A stretch of 64,000 bases of DNA, taken from positions 124,001 through 188,000 of the forward strand of contig CAWDTK010000015.1 in the NCBI GenBank assembly GCA_963805255.1, given 5' to 3'. This document shows positions 53,685 through 62,345 of this stretch, one piece after another; within the stretch, counting starts at the first letter, position 1; the number at the start of each line of letters is the position of its first letter. The notes beneath the pieces are model-generated. The model saw only the letters and a list, made by a program, of their open reading frames with translations. It ran no database searches and had not been told where the DNA came from. A program made the translations under genes and the position numbers. This DNA comes from Bog-532 sp963805255 (GTDB taxonomy: Bacteria; Actinomycetota; Actinomycetes; Streptosporangiales; Streptosporangiaceae).

Positions 53685-53775
53685 CGTCCCCCCACGGTAA
53701 TAGCGCCGGCATACTGTTTCACGCCGCTGACCGCGCTGAGCCGCCCCAAATCCCTCCGCTGTTCCCAAGCTGACC

Positions 53776-54642
53776 TCAGGCGTTCACGCCGTGGTCCCGG
53801 AGGATTTCGTTCAGCGTGGCCTTGTCGTGGCGGTCGCCCTCCGGCAACCGCCTCAGCACCAGAACACACGGGATGCCGAAGTCCCCGCCGGGGAAACTCC
53901 GCGTGCGGGTCCCGCTGACGCAGACCGACCATTCGGGTACCTCGCCGCGGGGCAGTTCGTCGCCGGATTGCGCGTCGATCACGTGCGTGCTCGCGGTCAG
54001 GATGGTGCCCGCGCCCAGCACGGCGCCCCGGCCGACCCGTGCCCCGTCCACCACCATGCTCCGCGACCCGATGAAGGCGTCGTCCCCGACCATCACGGGC
54101 ACCGCGTTCGGCGGCTCCAGCACGCCGCCGATGCCCACACCCCCCGACAGGTGCACGTTCTTGCCGATCTGGGCGCACGACCCGACCGTGGCCCAGGTAT
54201 CGACCATGGTGCCTTCGTCGACGTGGGCGCCGATGTTGACGAACGACGGCATCAGCACCACGCCCGGCGCGATGTAGGCGCCCCAGCGGGCGATCGCGCC
54301 GGGCACCACCCGTACCCCGTCCAGCCGCGTCTTGAGCGGAACCCGGTCCTGGTAGCGGAAATCCCCGGCCTGGGAGCAGGTCATCGGCAGCAGGCGGAAC
54401 GCGAGCAGGATGGCACGCTTGGCCCGCTGGTCGACCACAATGTGGCCGGTGGCGGGTTCGGCCCACGCCACCCGGGCCGCCCCGGAGTCGAGCTGATCGA
54501 CCGCGGCCATCACCTCGGTCCGGGCGGACGAGTCATCCGGGGTGAGCCGCGATCGGTGCTCCCACAGCTCATCGATGCGGAACGGCAGCGGCGATGTGAG
54601 CTCGGCCGCGCTCGCGGCGGCCCCGGCAGATGACTCGTCCAT
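53776..54642 (-). CDS. dapD: Tetrahydrodipicolinate N-succinyltransferase
   Basis: DapD makes N-succinyl-2-amino-6-oxopimelate from succinyl-CoA and tetrahydrodipicolinate in the DAP/lysine pathway. The 288-residue protein has the hexapeptide left-handed beta-helix (APGVVLMPSFVNIGAHVDEGTMVDTWATVGSCAQIGKNVHLSGGVGIGGVLEPP, VVDGARVGRGAVLGAGTILTASTHVID). This is the actinobacterial-type DapD. The ATG at 54642 opens the family N-terminus. It is divergent from the muramidase-like gene at 54772. Confidence 0.95.
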   Translation of the reverse strand: MDESSAGAAASAAELTSPLPFRIDELWEHRSRLTPDDSSARTEVMAAVDQLDSGAARVAWAEPATGHIVVDQRAKRAILLAFRLLPMTCSQAGDFRYQDRVPLKTRLDGVRVVPGAIARWGAYIAPGVVLMPSFVNIGAHVDEGTMVDTWATVGSCAQIGKNVHLSGGVGIGGVLEPPNAVPVMVGDDAFIGSRSMVVDGARVGRGAVLGAGTILTASTHVIDAQSGDELPRGEVPEWSVCVSGTRTRSFPGGDFGIPCVLVLRRLPEGDRHDKATLNEILRDHGVNA

Positions 54643-54771
54643 GGCGACGGAGCTTAGCCGCCCGGCGCGGACATGCCACGCGGGGCGCCCGGTCCGCGCC
54701 GGGACACGGCTCACAGCCGTCCCCTCCACACCGCCTACAGGAGACTGCGTCCGCCGGTACGGTCTGTTGGT

Positions 54772-55677
54772 GTGCCGAGAAGAAGACACGCGCGGCGGAA
54801 GGGCGTCGCCGTCTTCACCGCGTGTGCCGTCGCCATGCTCGCCGTCGCCGGTTATTTCGCCTACTCGGCGTACCAGCAGGTCACGCCGCTCCTGACCGGC
54901 CCCGGCTGCCAGGCCGGCAGCGGCACCGGCGCCGTCTCGCTCGATCCGCAGCAGGCCGGGATCGCCGCTACCATCGCCGGTGTCGCCGCCAGCGAGCAGC
55001 TCCCCCCGCGCGCCGTAACGATCGCCTACGCGACGGCGATGCAGGAGTCGCACATGCACAACCTGGACTACGGCGACCTTGACTCGGTCGGCATCTTCCA
55101 GCAGCGGCCGTCGGAAGGGTGGGGTACCGCCAGCCAGCTCGAAGATCCGGTGTACGCCACCACCAAGTTCTTCGGCGCGCTGACCCGCGTGCGCGGGTAC
55201 CTGCAGATTCCGGTGGACCAGGCCGCCCAGGCCGTTCAGCGCAGCGCCGACGGCTCCGCCTACTCGCAGTACGACCTGATGGCGGCCTCGCTCACCAGCG
55301 CGTTCACCGGTCAGTGGCCGCGGGCCGTGTGGTGCTGGCCCGGCCCCGGGCCGCAGCCCGAGCCGGACCTGAGCGCCGCGGGACCGGCGCTGGCCACGGC
55401 ATTCGGGGCCCCGGCGGCCGGCAGGCCAGTAACCAGGGTCACCATGGCCCGTTCGGCTAAATCGATGAGCGTAGACGTGCGGGTGCAACCGGCGGAAGCG
55501 TGGGCGGTAGCCTCGTGGCTGGTGACGCACGCGGAGACCTATGGCATCAGCGATGTGCACTACGGCGGTTATCAATGGACGGCGCCGGCCGGCACCATGG
55601 GCTGGCAGCCGGACACCGGCCCTGCGGGCCCTGTGAGCGCGACCAGCGCTACCAGCGGAAGTATCCTGCTCCACTAA
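54772..55677 (+). CDS. Membrane-anchored lysozyme-like (transglycosylase) protein
   Basis: The 301-residue protein has a basic N-terminus and one anchor helix (about residues 13-32). The domain after it (IAATIAGVAASEQLPPRAVTIAYATAMQESHMHNLDYGDLDSVGIFQQRPSEGWGTASQL) has the ES...GIFQQRPSxGWG pattern of heavily degenerate or specialised lytic transglycosylase/muramidase-like proteins; the glutamate in QESHM would be the catalytic acid. A separate C-terminal domain follows a Pro/Ala-rich segment. The GTG at 54772 is likely. It lies between dapD and fdxA, and may act on the cell wall made from DAP. Confidence 0.72.
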   Translation: MPRRRHARRKGVAVFTACAVAMLAVAGYFAYSAYQQVTPLLTGPGCQAGSGTGAVSLDPQQAGIAATIAGVAASEQLPPRAVTIAYATAMQESHMHNLDYGDLDSVGIFQQRPSEGWGTASQLEDPVYATTKFFGALTRVRGYLQIPVDQAAQAVQRSADGSAYSQYDLMAASLTSAFTGQWPRAVWCWPGPGPQPEPDLSAAGPALATAFGAPAAGRPVTRVTMARSAKSMSVDVRVQPAEAWAVASWLVTHAETYGISDVHYGGYQWTAPAGTMGWQPDTGPAGPVSATSATSGSILLH

Positions 55678-55766
55678 GGGAAAAATGCTCGGAACCGCCA
55701 TACTGATCGCGGACGGTAAAGCCCGGGCCGCAGCCTGCCGAGCCCGGACGACAGAGGAGTTCACAC

Positions 55767-56093
55767 GTGACCTACATCATCGCGCAGCCCTGCGTCGATG
55801 TGCTTGACAGGGCATGCATCGAAGAGTGCCCGGTGGACTGCATCTACGAGGGCGAGCGCATGCTCTACATCCACCCGGACGAGTGCGTGGACTGCGGGGC
55901 GTGCGAGCCGGTGTGCCCGGTCGAGGCCATTTACTACGAGGACGACGTTCCGGACCAGTGGAAGGACTACTACAAGGTCAACGTCGACTTCTTCGAGGAC
56001 CTCGGCTCACCGGGCGGCGCGTCGAAGAGCGGGAAGATCGGCAAGGACCACCCGCTGGTGGCGGCGCTGCCGCCGCAGGGAGAAGACAGCTGA
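55767..56093 (+). CDS. fdxA: Ferredoxin (FdxA-type, 3Fe-4S and 4Fe-4S)
   Basis: The 108-residue ferredoxin has the seven-iron pattern: CVDVLDRACIEECPVDCI (3Fe-4S and shared ligands) and DECVDCGACEPVCPVEAI (4Fe-4S). The start is a GTG with GAGGAG upstream. FdxA-type proteins carry electrons to P450s or oxidoreductases. The stop TGA overlaps the likely CTG start of dapC (CTGA), so the two genes are translationally coupled, a common fdxA-dapC arrangement. Confidence 0.95.
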   Translation: MTYIIAQPCVDVLDRACIEECPVDCIYEGERMLYIHPDECVDCGACEPVCPVEAIYYEDDVPDQWKDYYKVNVDFFEDLGSPGGASKSGKIGKDHPLVAALPPQGEDS

Positions 56094-57190
56094 CCCTCGC
56101 CTCGCGGCTGCCGGCCTTCACCTGGGACCGGGTCGCGCGGTACCGCAAAGAGGCGGAGCGCCATCCGGGAGGGATCGTCGACCTCTCGATCGGGGGGCCC
56201 GTCGACCCGGTGCCGGACACGGTGCGCGCCGCGCTCGCGGCGGCCGCCAACGCGCCCGGCTACCCGCTCACGCGCGGCACGCCGGCGGTACGCGACGCGG
56301 CGGCACGCTGGCTGGCGCGCCGGCACGGCGTGACGGTGGCCCCGGACGCCGTCCTCCCGGTGACCGGCACCAAGGAGTTCATCGCCTGGCTGCCGGCCAT
56401 GCTCGGCTGCGGGCCCGGGGACGCGGTGGTTTACCCGAAGCTGGCCTACCCCACGTACGACATCGGGGCCCGGCTCGCTGGGGCCACCTCGCTGGCCACC
56501 GACGCCGCGCTCGCGCTCGGCCCGCAGCCGGTCCGGCTGGCCTGGCTGAACTCGCCCTCCAACCCCACCGGGAAGGTGCTGCCACCCGGGCACCTGGCCA
56601 CGATGGTGAGCTGGGCCCGGTCCCGGGGAACGGTGCTGGCATCGGACGAGTGCTACATCGAGCAGGGCTGGGACGCGTCGCCAGTCTCCGTGCTGCACCC
56701 GGAGGTAAGCGGCGGCACGCACGACGGCCTGCTCGCCGTCCACTCGCTGTCCAAGCGGTCCAACCTGGCCGGTTACCGCGCCGGCTTCGTCACCGGCGAC
56801 CCGGGGCTCATCGCTGAACTGCACGAGATCCGGCGGCACGCCGGGATGATCATGCCCGCGCCGATCCAGGCCGCGATGGTCGCGGCGCTGGACGACGACG
56901 CGCACGCCGGGGAGCAGCGGGAACGGTACCGCTCCCGGCGCATCGTGCTCCGGGCGGCCCTGGAGGCGGCAGGCTGGGTCATTGAGGATTCCGAGGCGGG
57001 GCTGTACCTGTGGGCATCGCGGTCCGGGTCGGACGGCTGGGAGGCGGCCCGGATGCTCGCCGAGGCCGGGATCCTGGTCTCACCGGGTGAGCTGTACGGC
57101 GCCGCGGGCGCACAGCACATCCGCGTCGCGCTGACCGCCACCGACGAGCGCGTCGCCGCCGCGGCCGCCCGCCTCACCGCCCTCCCCTAG
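56090..57190 (+). CDS. dapC: Succinyldiaminopimelate transaminase
   Basis: DapC transfers an amino group from glutamate to N-succinyl-2-amino-6-oxopimelate. The 366-residue fold-type-I aminotransferase has LNSPSNPTGKVLPPGHL, the Asp in SDECYIEQGW and the PLP lysine in HSLSKRSNLAGYRAGF. Its N-terminus (LPAFTWDRVARYRKEAERHPGGIVDLSIGGPVDPVP) is complete only if translation starts at the CTG at 56090, which overlaps the fdxA stop (CTGA) and has AGGGAGA 7 bases upstream. No in-frame ATG, GTG or TTG nearby gives a proper N-terminus. CTG starts are rare. Confidence 0.92.
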   Translation: MTLASRLPAFTWDRVARYRKEAERHPGGIVDLSIGGPVDPVPDTVRAALAAAANAPGYPLTRGTPAVRDAAARWLARRHGVTVAPDAVLPVTGTKEFIAWLPAMLGCGPGDAVVYPKLAYPTYDIGARLAGATSLATDAALALGPQPVRLAWLNSPSNPTGKVLPPGHLATMVSWARSRGTVLASDECYIEQGWDASPVSVLHPEVSGGTHDGLLAVHSLSKRSNLAGYRAGFVTGDPGLIAELHEIRRHAGMIMPAPIQAAMVAALDDDAHAGEQRERYRSRRIVLRAALEAAGWVIEDSEAGLYLWASRSGSDGWEAARMLAEAGILVSPGELYGAAGAQHIRVALTATDERVAAAAARLTALP

Positions 57191-57268
57191 CCCCAAGGCC
57201 GGCCTGGAGATATGGGCCCTCCCCTTACCGGCCAGTCAAACGCGCGCGAGGGGCCGTAGGGTTGAGGG

Positions 57269-58180
57269 GTGCTGAGGCTGTATGACGTATCGTCCGGGCA
57301 GGTGGTGGGCATCCGGCCGGCTCACCCCCGTGAGCTGCGGGTACTCGCTGTCACCGCGGAGGTCCTGGACGAGCCGGATCCCGGGCAGCTGCGCGCGTGG
57401 CTCCTTCCCGACCTGATGCGCAGGTGGGCGGAACGGCGGCGCCTGGTCCCGACCATCTGCGAGATCACCAGCCCGGCGACTCACGCGGCCATCCTGGACC
57501 GCGGGACGACGGCTACGGCCTCCAATCACGCGGCGGCGCGGGCGCTGAACATCCATCCGCCGGCCCGGATCGCCCCGGCGTCCGAACCGGCCGAGCGGAC
57601 GGCCGAATTCGTCGCCCCCGGGCGGCCCAGCGGCCGGACGGACGGGCCGCCCCCATTCGACATTGGCACCGGGGAACCCGGCTGGTTCGCGGGCCGCGAG
57701 TTCGCCTGGCACCTGGCCGCACCGACCGGCGCCGTCACGGCCGGCGACCATCCGGAGGGCGACCATCCGGAGGGCGACCGCGGGAGGGCGCCGCTGAATC
57801 TGCCGGTCGTGGCGGGCCGGGGACTCGATGCGCTGGCGCTCCGGCTGGTCTTCCTCGGCCAGCGCTATCGTGACGACCTCGCCCTGACCTGGGACGCGCT
57901 GCACGCGGCGGACAAGACGCTGCAGCGCTGGCGGGAGTCCGTCGCGGAGTGGGCGCTGTCCCCCAGCGCGCCGATATCACCGCACTTCGCGGATGCGGTC
58001 ACCGCCGCGTTCGAGGATGACCTGGACACGCCGGCGGCGCTGCGCGAACTGGATGCGCTGGAGGCGGACGGGGGCACACCGCCGGGGGCGAAGTTCGAGA
58101 CCTTCGCGGCCCTGGACCGGCTCTTCGGGCTGGACCTGGCCCGGGACATCGGCAAGGTCAGCGCACCCCGTGCCCGCTGA
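57269..58180 (+). CDS. Truncated cysteinyl-tRNA synthetase-like paralogue
   Basis: The 303-residue protein begins MLRLYDVSSGQVVGIRP and ends with a CysRS-like helical region (LRLVFLGQRYRDDLALTWDALHAADKTLQRWR, FEDDLDTPAALRELDALEADGG). The catalytic HIGH and KMSKS signatures are absent and a Pro/Gly-rich insertion occupies the middle, so it is not a synthetase. Similar short CysRS paralogues are known in actinobacteria with undefined roles. The ATG or GTG at 57269 opens it. Two copies of a 12-bp repeat (GGCGACCATCCGGA) occur near residues 160-170. It sits upstream of ddaH with a 330-base gap. Confidence 0.75.
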   Translation: MLRLYDVSSGQVVGIRPAHPRELRVLAVTAEVLDEPDPGQLRAWLLPDLMRRWAERRRLVPTICEITSPATHAAILDRGTTATASNHAAARALNIHPPARIAPASEPAERTAEFVAPGRPSGRTDGPPPFDIGTGEPGWFAGREFAWHLAAPTGAVTAGDHPEGDHPEGDRGRAPLNLPVVAGRGLDALALRLVFLGQRYRDDLALTWDALHAADKTLQRWRESVAEWALSPSAPISPHFADAVTAAFEDDLDTPAALRELDALEADGGTPPGAKFETFAALDRLFGLDLARDIGKVSAPRAR

Positions 58181-58508
58181 CCCCGCTACTGTCCGCTACC
58201 GTCGGCTCGCAGCCTCCCACCGGCCAGAGTCCAGCAAACCCGCCCAGGGGCCCCGGAATACCGCCCGATCAGGGACGTTGCCGGGCCGCGCAGTGAATCT
58301 TTAACACGCCTGACATCTGGATTCAGATATCATCGTTACCGCGTTCGACAGCTTAATGATTCGTCGTTGTTGCGGCATAAGTCGCAACGTTTAAAGGCTG
58401 ACACGCATGGGCGATGCATTATCTGTTGTCTGCGGCACCCTTAAGCTGAAGTAACTAAACGCAACCACGTGTGCCCGCCGACAGCGCGGGAGTCAGAGGG
58501 GGGGGCAG
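58181..58508. promoter_or_regulatory. Regulatory region upstream of ddaH-rocD
   Basis: Markedly AT-rich for this genome. It contains an inverted repeat GTTGCG-N8-CGCAAC at 58369-58388 and AT-rich flanks (GATATCATCG, TTTAAAGG), a plausible binding site for an Lrp/ArgR-type regulator upstream of the ddaH start. No small gene is apparent. Confidence 0.5.
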
Positions 58509-59444
58509 GTGACGGTGACAACAGTGACCGGGGCCGCGCAGCCGTTCGCGACCGGAACGGCCGCGACAGCACGGGAGATGTTCACACCGCAGGAGACGCT
58601 GACGCCCGATGAGCTGATCACGCTCACCACGGCGGAACGGCAGTCGTCGTCCGCGCACAGCTACCTCATGTGCCCTCCGTCGCACTTCGCGGTCACGTAC
58701 GCCATCAACCCGTGGATGCGGCCGGACCAGCCGGTCGACGCGGACCGGGCCATGCGCCAGTGGGAGCGGCTGCGCCAGATCTACCTGGACCTCGGGCACA
58801 CGGTCCGGATCATCGACCCGGTCCCGGGCCTGCCGGACATGGTCTTCGCCGCCAACGGCGCCACCGTCGTCGGCGGAACGGTGCTGGGCGTGAAGTTCCG
58901 CCACCCGGAGCGCGCGGCGGAGGCCGGCGCGTACCTGGACTGGTTCCTCGCCAACGGCTTCACCAGGGTCCGGACGCCGCGGCTGGTGAACGAGGGCGAG
59001 GGCGACATCCTGTTCACCGGGCGCGCGCTGATCGCCGGGAGCGGGTTCCGCACCGACCCGGCGGTGCCGGCCGAGCTGGAAGCGACGTTCGGCATGCCGG
59101 CCATCGGCATCCACCTGGTCGACCCGCGTTTCTACCACCTGGACACGGCCCTGTGCGTGCTCGACGACGACACCGCGGCCTACTACCCGGCGGCGTTCGA
59201 CGACGCGGGCCGCAGGACGCTGGCCACCCAGTTCAGCGAGCTGATCGAGGCGACGGACGCGGACGCGGAGGTACTCGGCCTGAACACCGTCAGCGACGGG
59301 CGCCACGTCGTGCTGCCCGCGCAGGCCACCGACCTGGCGGCGCAGCTCAAGGCGCGCGGGTTCGAGCCGATCGGCGTGGACCTGTCCGAGCTGCGCAAGG
59401 CCGGCGGCGGCCCGAAGTGCTGCACGCTCGAGCTCCGCAGCTGA
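58509..59444 (+). CDS. ddaH: Dimethylarginine dimethylaminohydrolase
   Basis: DDAH hydrolyses methylated arginines or related guanidines to citrulline plus methylamine. The 311-residue protein has the pentein pattern: MRPDQPVDADRAMRQWERLRQIYLDLGH, DMVFAANGATVVGG, LVNEGEGDILFTGR, LVDPRFYHLDTALCVLD with the catalytic His, and the nucleophile Cys in GGGPKCCTLELRS. The GTG at 58509 has a GAGGGGGGGG run upstream. It is followed at 30 bases by rocD, forming an arginine/ornithine use unit. Confidence 0.93.
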   Translation: MTVTTVTGAAQPFATGTAATAREMFTPQETLTPDELITLTTAERQSSSAHSYLMCPPSHFAVTYAINPWMRPDQPVDADRAMRQWERLRQIYLDLGHTVRIIDPVPGLPDMVFAANGATVVGGTVLGVKFRHPERAAEAGAYLDWFLANGFTRVRTPRLVNEGEGDILFTGRALIAGSGFRTDPAVPAELEATFGMPAIGIHLVDPRFYHLDTALCVLDDDTAAYYPAAFDDAGRRTLATQFSELIEATDADAEVLGLNTVSDGRHVVLPAQATDLAAQLKARGFEPIGVDLSELRKAGGGPKCCTLELRS

Positions 59445-59474
59445 GGCGTAAGAGAGCGGCCTGAGGAGGCGAAG

Positions 59475-60944
59475 ATGACCACCACCGACAGCCTGGACAT
59501 AACCACGGACAGCCTGCTGGGAAGCGACGGGACCAGGAGCGGCCAGCTCCGGGCCCAGACCCGGGCCTTCAGCGCCCATAACTACAAGCCGCTGCCCGTC
59601 GTGATCGCTGAGGCCGAAGGCTGCTGGGTGACCGACGTCGAAGGGCGCCGGTACCTCGACATGCTGGCGGCTTACTCGGCGATCAACTTCGGTCACCGTC
59701 ATCCCCGGCTGGTCCAGGCCGCGCACCGCCAGATAGACCGGGTCACGCTGGTCAGCCGCGCGTTCGACCACGAGCACTTCGGGCCGTTCTGCGCGGAGCT
59801 CGCCGAGCTAGCGGGCATGGAGATGGTGCTGCCCATGAACACCGGGGCCGAGGCGGTGGAAACGGCGATCAAGGTCGCGCGCAAGTGGGGCTACGAGGTC
59901 AAGGGCGTTCCCGCGGACCAGGCGGTAATCGTCGCGTTCGGCGGCAACTTCCACGGCCGGACCACGACGATCATCAGCTTCTCCACCGACGAGGACGCGC
60001 GCGCCGGGTTCGGCCCGTACACATCCGGCTTCCGCGTCGTCGGCTACGGCGACCTCGACGCGCTCGCCGCCACCGCCGCCGAGCTGGGCGACCGGCTGGT
60101 CGCGGTGCTGGTCGAGCCCGTGCAGGGCGAGGCCGGGGTGATCGTCCCGCCGCCGGGCTTCCTGGCCGGGGTGCGCCGTATCTGCTCCGGGCACGGCGCG
60201 CTGATGATCGCGGACGAGATCCAGTCGGGTCTCGGCCGGACCGGCACCACCTTCGCCTGTGAGCACGACAACGTCGTGCCCGACGCGTACCTGCTCGGCA
60301 AGGCGCTGGGCGGGGGCATCGTGCCGGCGTCGGCCATGGTGTCGTGCCGGGACGTACTCGGCGTGCTGCGGCCCGGGCAGCACGGGTCGACCTTCGGCGG
60401 GAACCCGCTCGCCTGCGCGGTGGCCCGCGAGGTGATCGCGATGCTGCGAACCGGGGAGTTCCAGCAGCAGTCGCGCGAGCTGGGCACGCGCATGCACGCG
60501 CGGCTGTCCACACTGCCGCCGGACCTGGTCCGCGGGGTACACGGCCGGGGCCTGTGGGCGGGCGTCGAGTTCACCTCGCTGCCGGGGCGCGAGGCGTGCG
60601 AACGGCTGGCCGCCCACGGCCTGCTGGCCAAGGACACGCACGGCAGGGCGATCCGCCTCGCGCCGCCACTGGTGATCACCGAGGGGGAGCTCGACTGGGC
60701 CATGGATCGCTTCGAGGACGCGCTCCGGTTAAGAAGCCGGCGCCGGGGCTTGCCCGGCCCGCGCCGGGGCTTGCCCGGCCGGCCCCGGGCCGCCGCTCCG
60801 GTTAGGCAGCCGGGACCGGATCGGGCTGACGCGGGCGGTAGCGCTGGATCTTGGCGGTCGCGGCCCGGGGCAGGTCCTCGACAACGTAGATCGCCGGGCA
60901 GCTCACCCTGGGGTGAGACCATGCTCACCTTGACCTCACCTTGA
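59475..60944 (+). CDS. rocD: Ornithine-oxo-acid transaminase with C-terminal extension
   Basis: RocD converts ornithine and 2-oxoglutarate to glutamate semialdehyde and glutamate. The core (residues 1-410) has NTGAEAVETAIKVARKWGY, GNFHGRTTTIISFS, VEPVQGEAGVIVPPPGFL, ADEIQSGLGRTGT and the PLP lysine in YLLGKALGGG. The frame runs on for about 75 residues of Arg/Pro/Gly-rich sequence, because the normal stop was lost. That tail overlaps, on the other strand, a fragment of an adenylating enzyme. GGAGG precedes the ATG. The core is probably functional. Confidence 0.93.
   Translation: MTTTDSLDITTDSLLGSDGTRSGQLRAQTRAFSAHNYKPLPVVIAEAEGCWVTDVEGRRYLDMLAAYSAINFGHRHPRLVQAAHRQIDRVTLVSRAFDHEHFGPFCAELAELAGMEMVLPMNTGAEAVETAIKVARKWGYEVKGVPADQAVIVAFGGNFHGRTTTIISFSTDEDARAGFGPYTSGFRVVGYGDLDALAATAAELGDRLVAVLVEPVQGEAGVIVPPPGFLAGVRRICSGHGALMIADEIQSGLGRTGTTFACEHDNVVPDAYLLGKALGGGIVPASAMVSCRDVLGVLRPGQHGSTFGGNPLACAVAREVIAMLRTGEFQQQSRELGTRMHARLSTLPPDLVRGVHGRGLWAGVEFTSLPGREACERLAAHGLLAKDTHGRAIRLAPPLVITEGELDWAMDRFEDALRLRSRRRGLPGPRRGLPGRPRAAAPVRQPGPDRADAGGSAGSWRSRPGAGPRQRRSPGSSPWGETMLTLTSP
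60802..60915 (-). pseudogene. C-terminal remnant of an AMP-dependent ligase
   Basis: The minus strand reads CPAIYVVEDLPRAATAKIQRYRPR and a stop at 60802-60804. The LPRTATGKIQR-like motif is the invariant C-terminal lysine region of acyl-CoA synthetases and related ANL enzymes. Only this end remains; the rest is replaced by the 3' part of rocD and the intergenic DNA. Confidence 0.6.
60902..60917. repeat. Short inverted repeat at the rocD 3' end
   Basis: CTCACCC and GGGTGAG flank TG. Two copies of a direct repeat CTCACCTTGAC follow within 30 bases. The area is rearranged. Confidence 0.5.
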
Positions 60945-60948
60945 CGGA

Positions 60949-60974
60949 CTGCCACATGCCGGGCACTGTGGCAG
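60949..60974. terminator. Hairpin after rocD
   Basis: CTGCCACA pairs perfectly with TGTGGCAG around a 10-base loop, 40 bases upstream of the small gene at 61014. A plausible terminator for rocD, or a leader structure for the small gene. Confidence 0.6.
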
Positions 60975-61013
60975 CCAGGCAACTGCCGCCCAGACCCTGC
61001 GGGAGAGAAAATC

Positions 61014-61247
61014 ATGAGCACCCTCACACGTGCCGCCGTTTATACCGTCCGGATAGCCACCGTAACCGCCGCAGCCCCCGTGCTGGCCGGCGCGGCCGCT
61101 GCATCCGTGACCGCGGAGCTCGTCGGCTGGGAACTCCGCCAGCTCACCAGCTCACCGCTATCCGCCGAGGCCAGGCGGCTTAAGGCCGAAATCCAGGAGC
61201 TGGCCGACGCCAACGGCGCCGGCGAAAAACACCCCGCGGTCCGCTAG
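61014..61247 (+). CDS. Small hypothetical protein (77 aa)
   Basis: An ATG with GGGAGAG 7 bases upstream opens a 77-residue protein. Its N-terminal 35 residues are Ala/Val/Thr-rich and may be a signal peptide or membrane segment (TVRIATVTAAAPVLAGAAAAS). The C-terminus is helical and charged (LSAEARRLKAEIQELADANGA). No family recognised; the clear ribosome site makes it likely to be expressed. Confidence 0.6.
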   Translation: MSTLTRAAVYTVRIATVTAAAPVLAGAAAASVTAELVGWELRQLTSSPLSAEARRLKAEIQELADANGAGEKHPAVR

Positions 61248-61417
61248 GGACGGCCGTGACAGGCACTGCCCCGATAGTACGCCCGCGCGCTCCGGTGAGG
61301 CCCATGCTCAACCGGCTGCCTTGATCACGTCGCGCTAGGCACCCCGGCATACTGCGTGCTGGGCGGGCCCGCTCCCGGGCGGGTTTCAGGGTGCCGGTCG
61401 CAGCGCGGCCGGCTGCG

Positions 61418-62272
61418 TCAGGCTGGTGTGCGCAGTGTGCTGCCACGGTCAGGCGCTACCGACCAGCAGGCCTCGAGCAGCGCGGGGGCGAACAAGTGCG
61501 GCTCGTTGACGCAGGCCCCGTGATCGGCGTCCACGTGGTGCACCGATGCGCCCGGGATCGCCCGGGCCAGCTCAAGCTGGCGGCCTGGCGGCACGACACG
61601 GTCCCGGGCAGTGATGACTACCGCGGTGGGCACATCGACCTGGCTGATCCAGCTATCCGAGCTGAACTCGCAGACGGCGGGCATGGCCGAGACGACGGTA
61701 GCCAGAGTGGTCCGCCGCAGCTGGGCGCGGGCCCACCTGCTCGTCGCCGGGTCGTCAATGCGGCCCAGCAGCGCCATGCCAACGGACTCGGCGCTCATCA
61801 GATGCAGCATCGGGTTCCACCGCAGGGCCGCGGCCATCGCCGGCACCGCCAGGGCGGCCAGCTGCTCCACCCGTGACCCGCGGGCGTTGCGCGCGGTGGA
61901 GCACAACACCAGGCCTGACACCAGCGTGGCGTGCCGCCGGTACAGCAACGGGGCAATCAGGCCGCCCATGGAATAACCCACGGCGGCAAACTTGCGGATA
62001 TCAAGGACCCCTGCCAGGGCGGCGATATCGTCAGCGCAATCTTCGAGCCGGAACCGCGAACGCACGCGGTTCCCGTCGCCATGGCCACGCAGGTCGGCGG
62101 CGACGACCCGGAAATGACGTCCGAGCGGCACGAAGACCTTCCCCCAATTCAGCTCGGCCGTGCCCGCCACCCCGTGGATCAGCATGAGCGTCTCCGCGCC
62201 GGGCGGGCCGGCGCACTCCCACACCCGCGTCGACCCGCGGCCGGGCAGCTCCACCAGCCGCGTAAGCGGCAT
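61418..62272 (-). CDS. Alpha/beta-fold hydrolase
   Basis: The 284-residue protein has the oxyanion region LMLIHGVAGTAELNWGKVF, nucleophile elbow AVGYSMGGLIAPLLY (Ser) and late His in VHHVDADHGACVNEP. It resembles haloperoxidase/esterase-type hydrolases. The ATG at 62272 has GGGGGAAG upstream; longer starts at 62335 or nearby run into short repeats and are less likely. The substrate is unknown. Confidence 0.9.
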   Translation of the reverse strand: MPLTRLVELPGRGSTRVWECAGPPGAETLMLIHGVAGTAELNWGKVFVPLGRHFRVVAADLRGHGDGNRVRSRFRLEDCADDIAALAGVLDIRKFAAVGYSMGGLIAPLLYRRHATLVSGLVLCSTARNARGSRVEQLAALAVPAMAAALRWNPMLHLMSAESVGMALLGRIDDPATSRWARAQLRRTTLATVVSAMPAVCEFSSDSWISQVDVPTAVVITARDRVVPPGRQLELARAIPGASVHHVDADHGACVNEPHLFAPALLEACWSVAPDRGSTLRTPA

Positions 62273-62281
62273 CACTGCTTC

Positions 62282-62345
62282 CCCCAGCATCCGGCGTTTC
62301 TCTTTTCCCCCAAGCATCCCGTTTTCCCCAAGCATCCGGCGTTTC
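62282..62345. repeat. Short tandem repeat upstream of the alpha/beta hydrolase
   Basis: Three imperfect units share AAGCATCC or CAGCATCC followed by a T/C-rich run (GGCGTTTCTC). They lie in the 5' region of the hydrolase gene. Confidence 0.7.
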
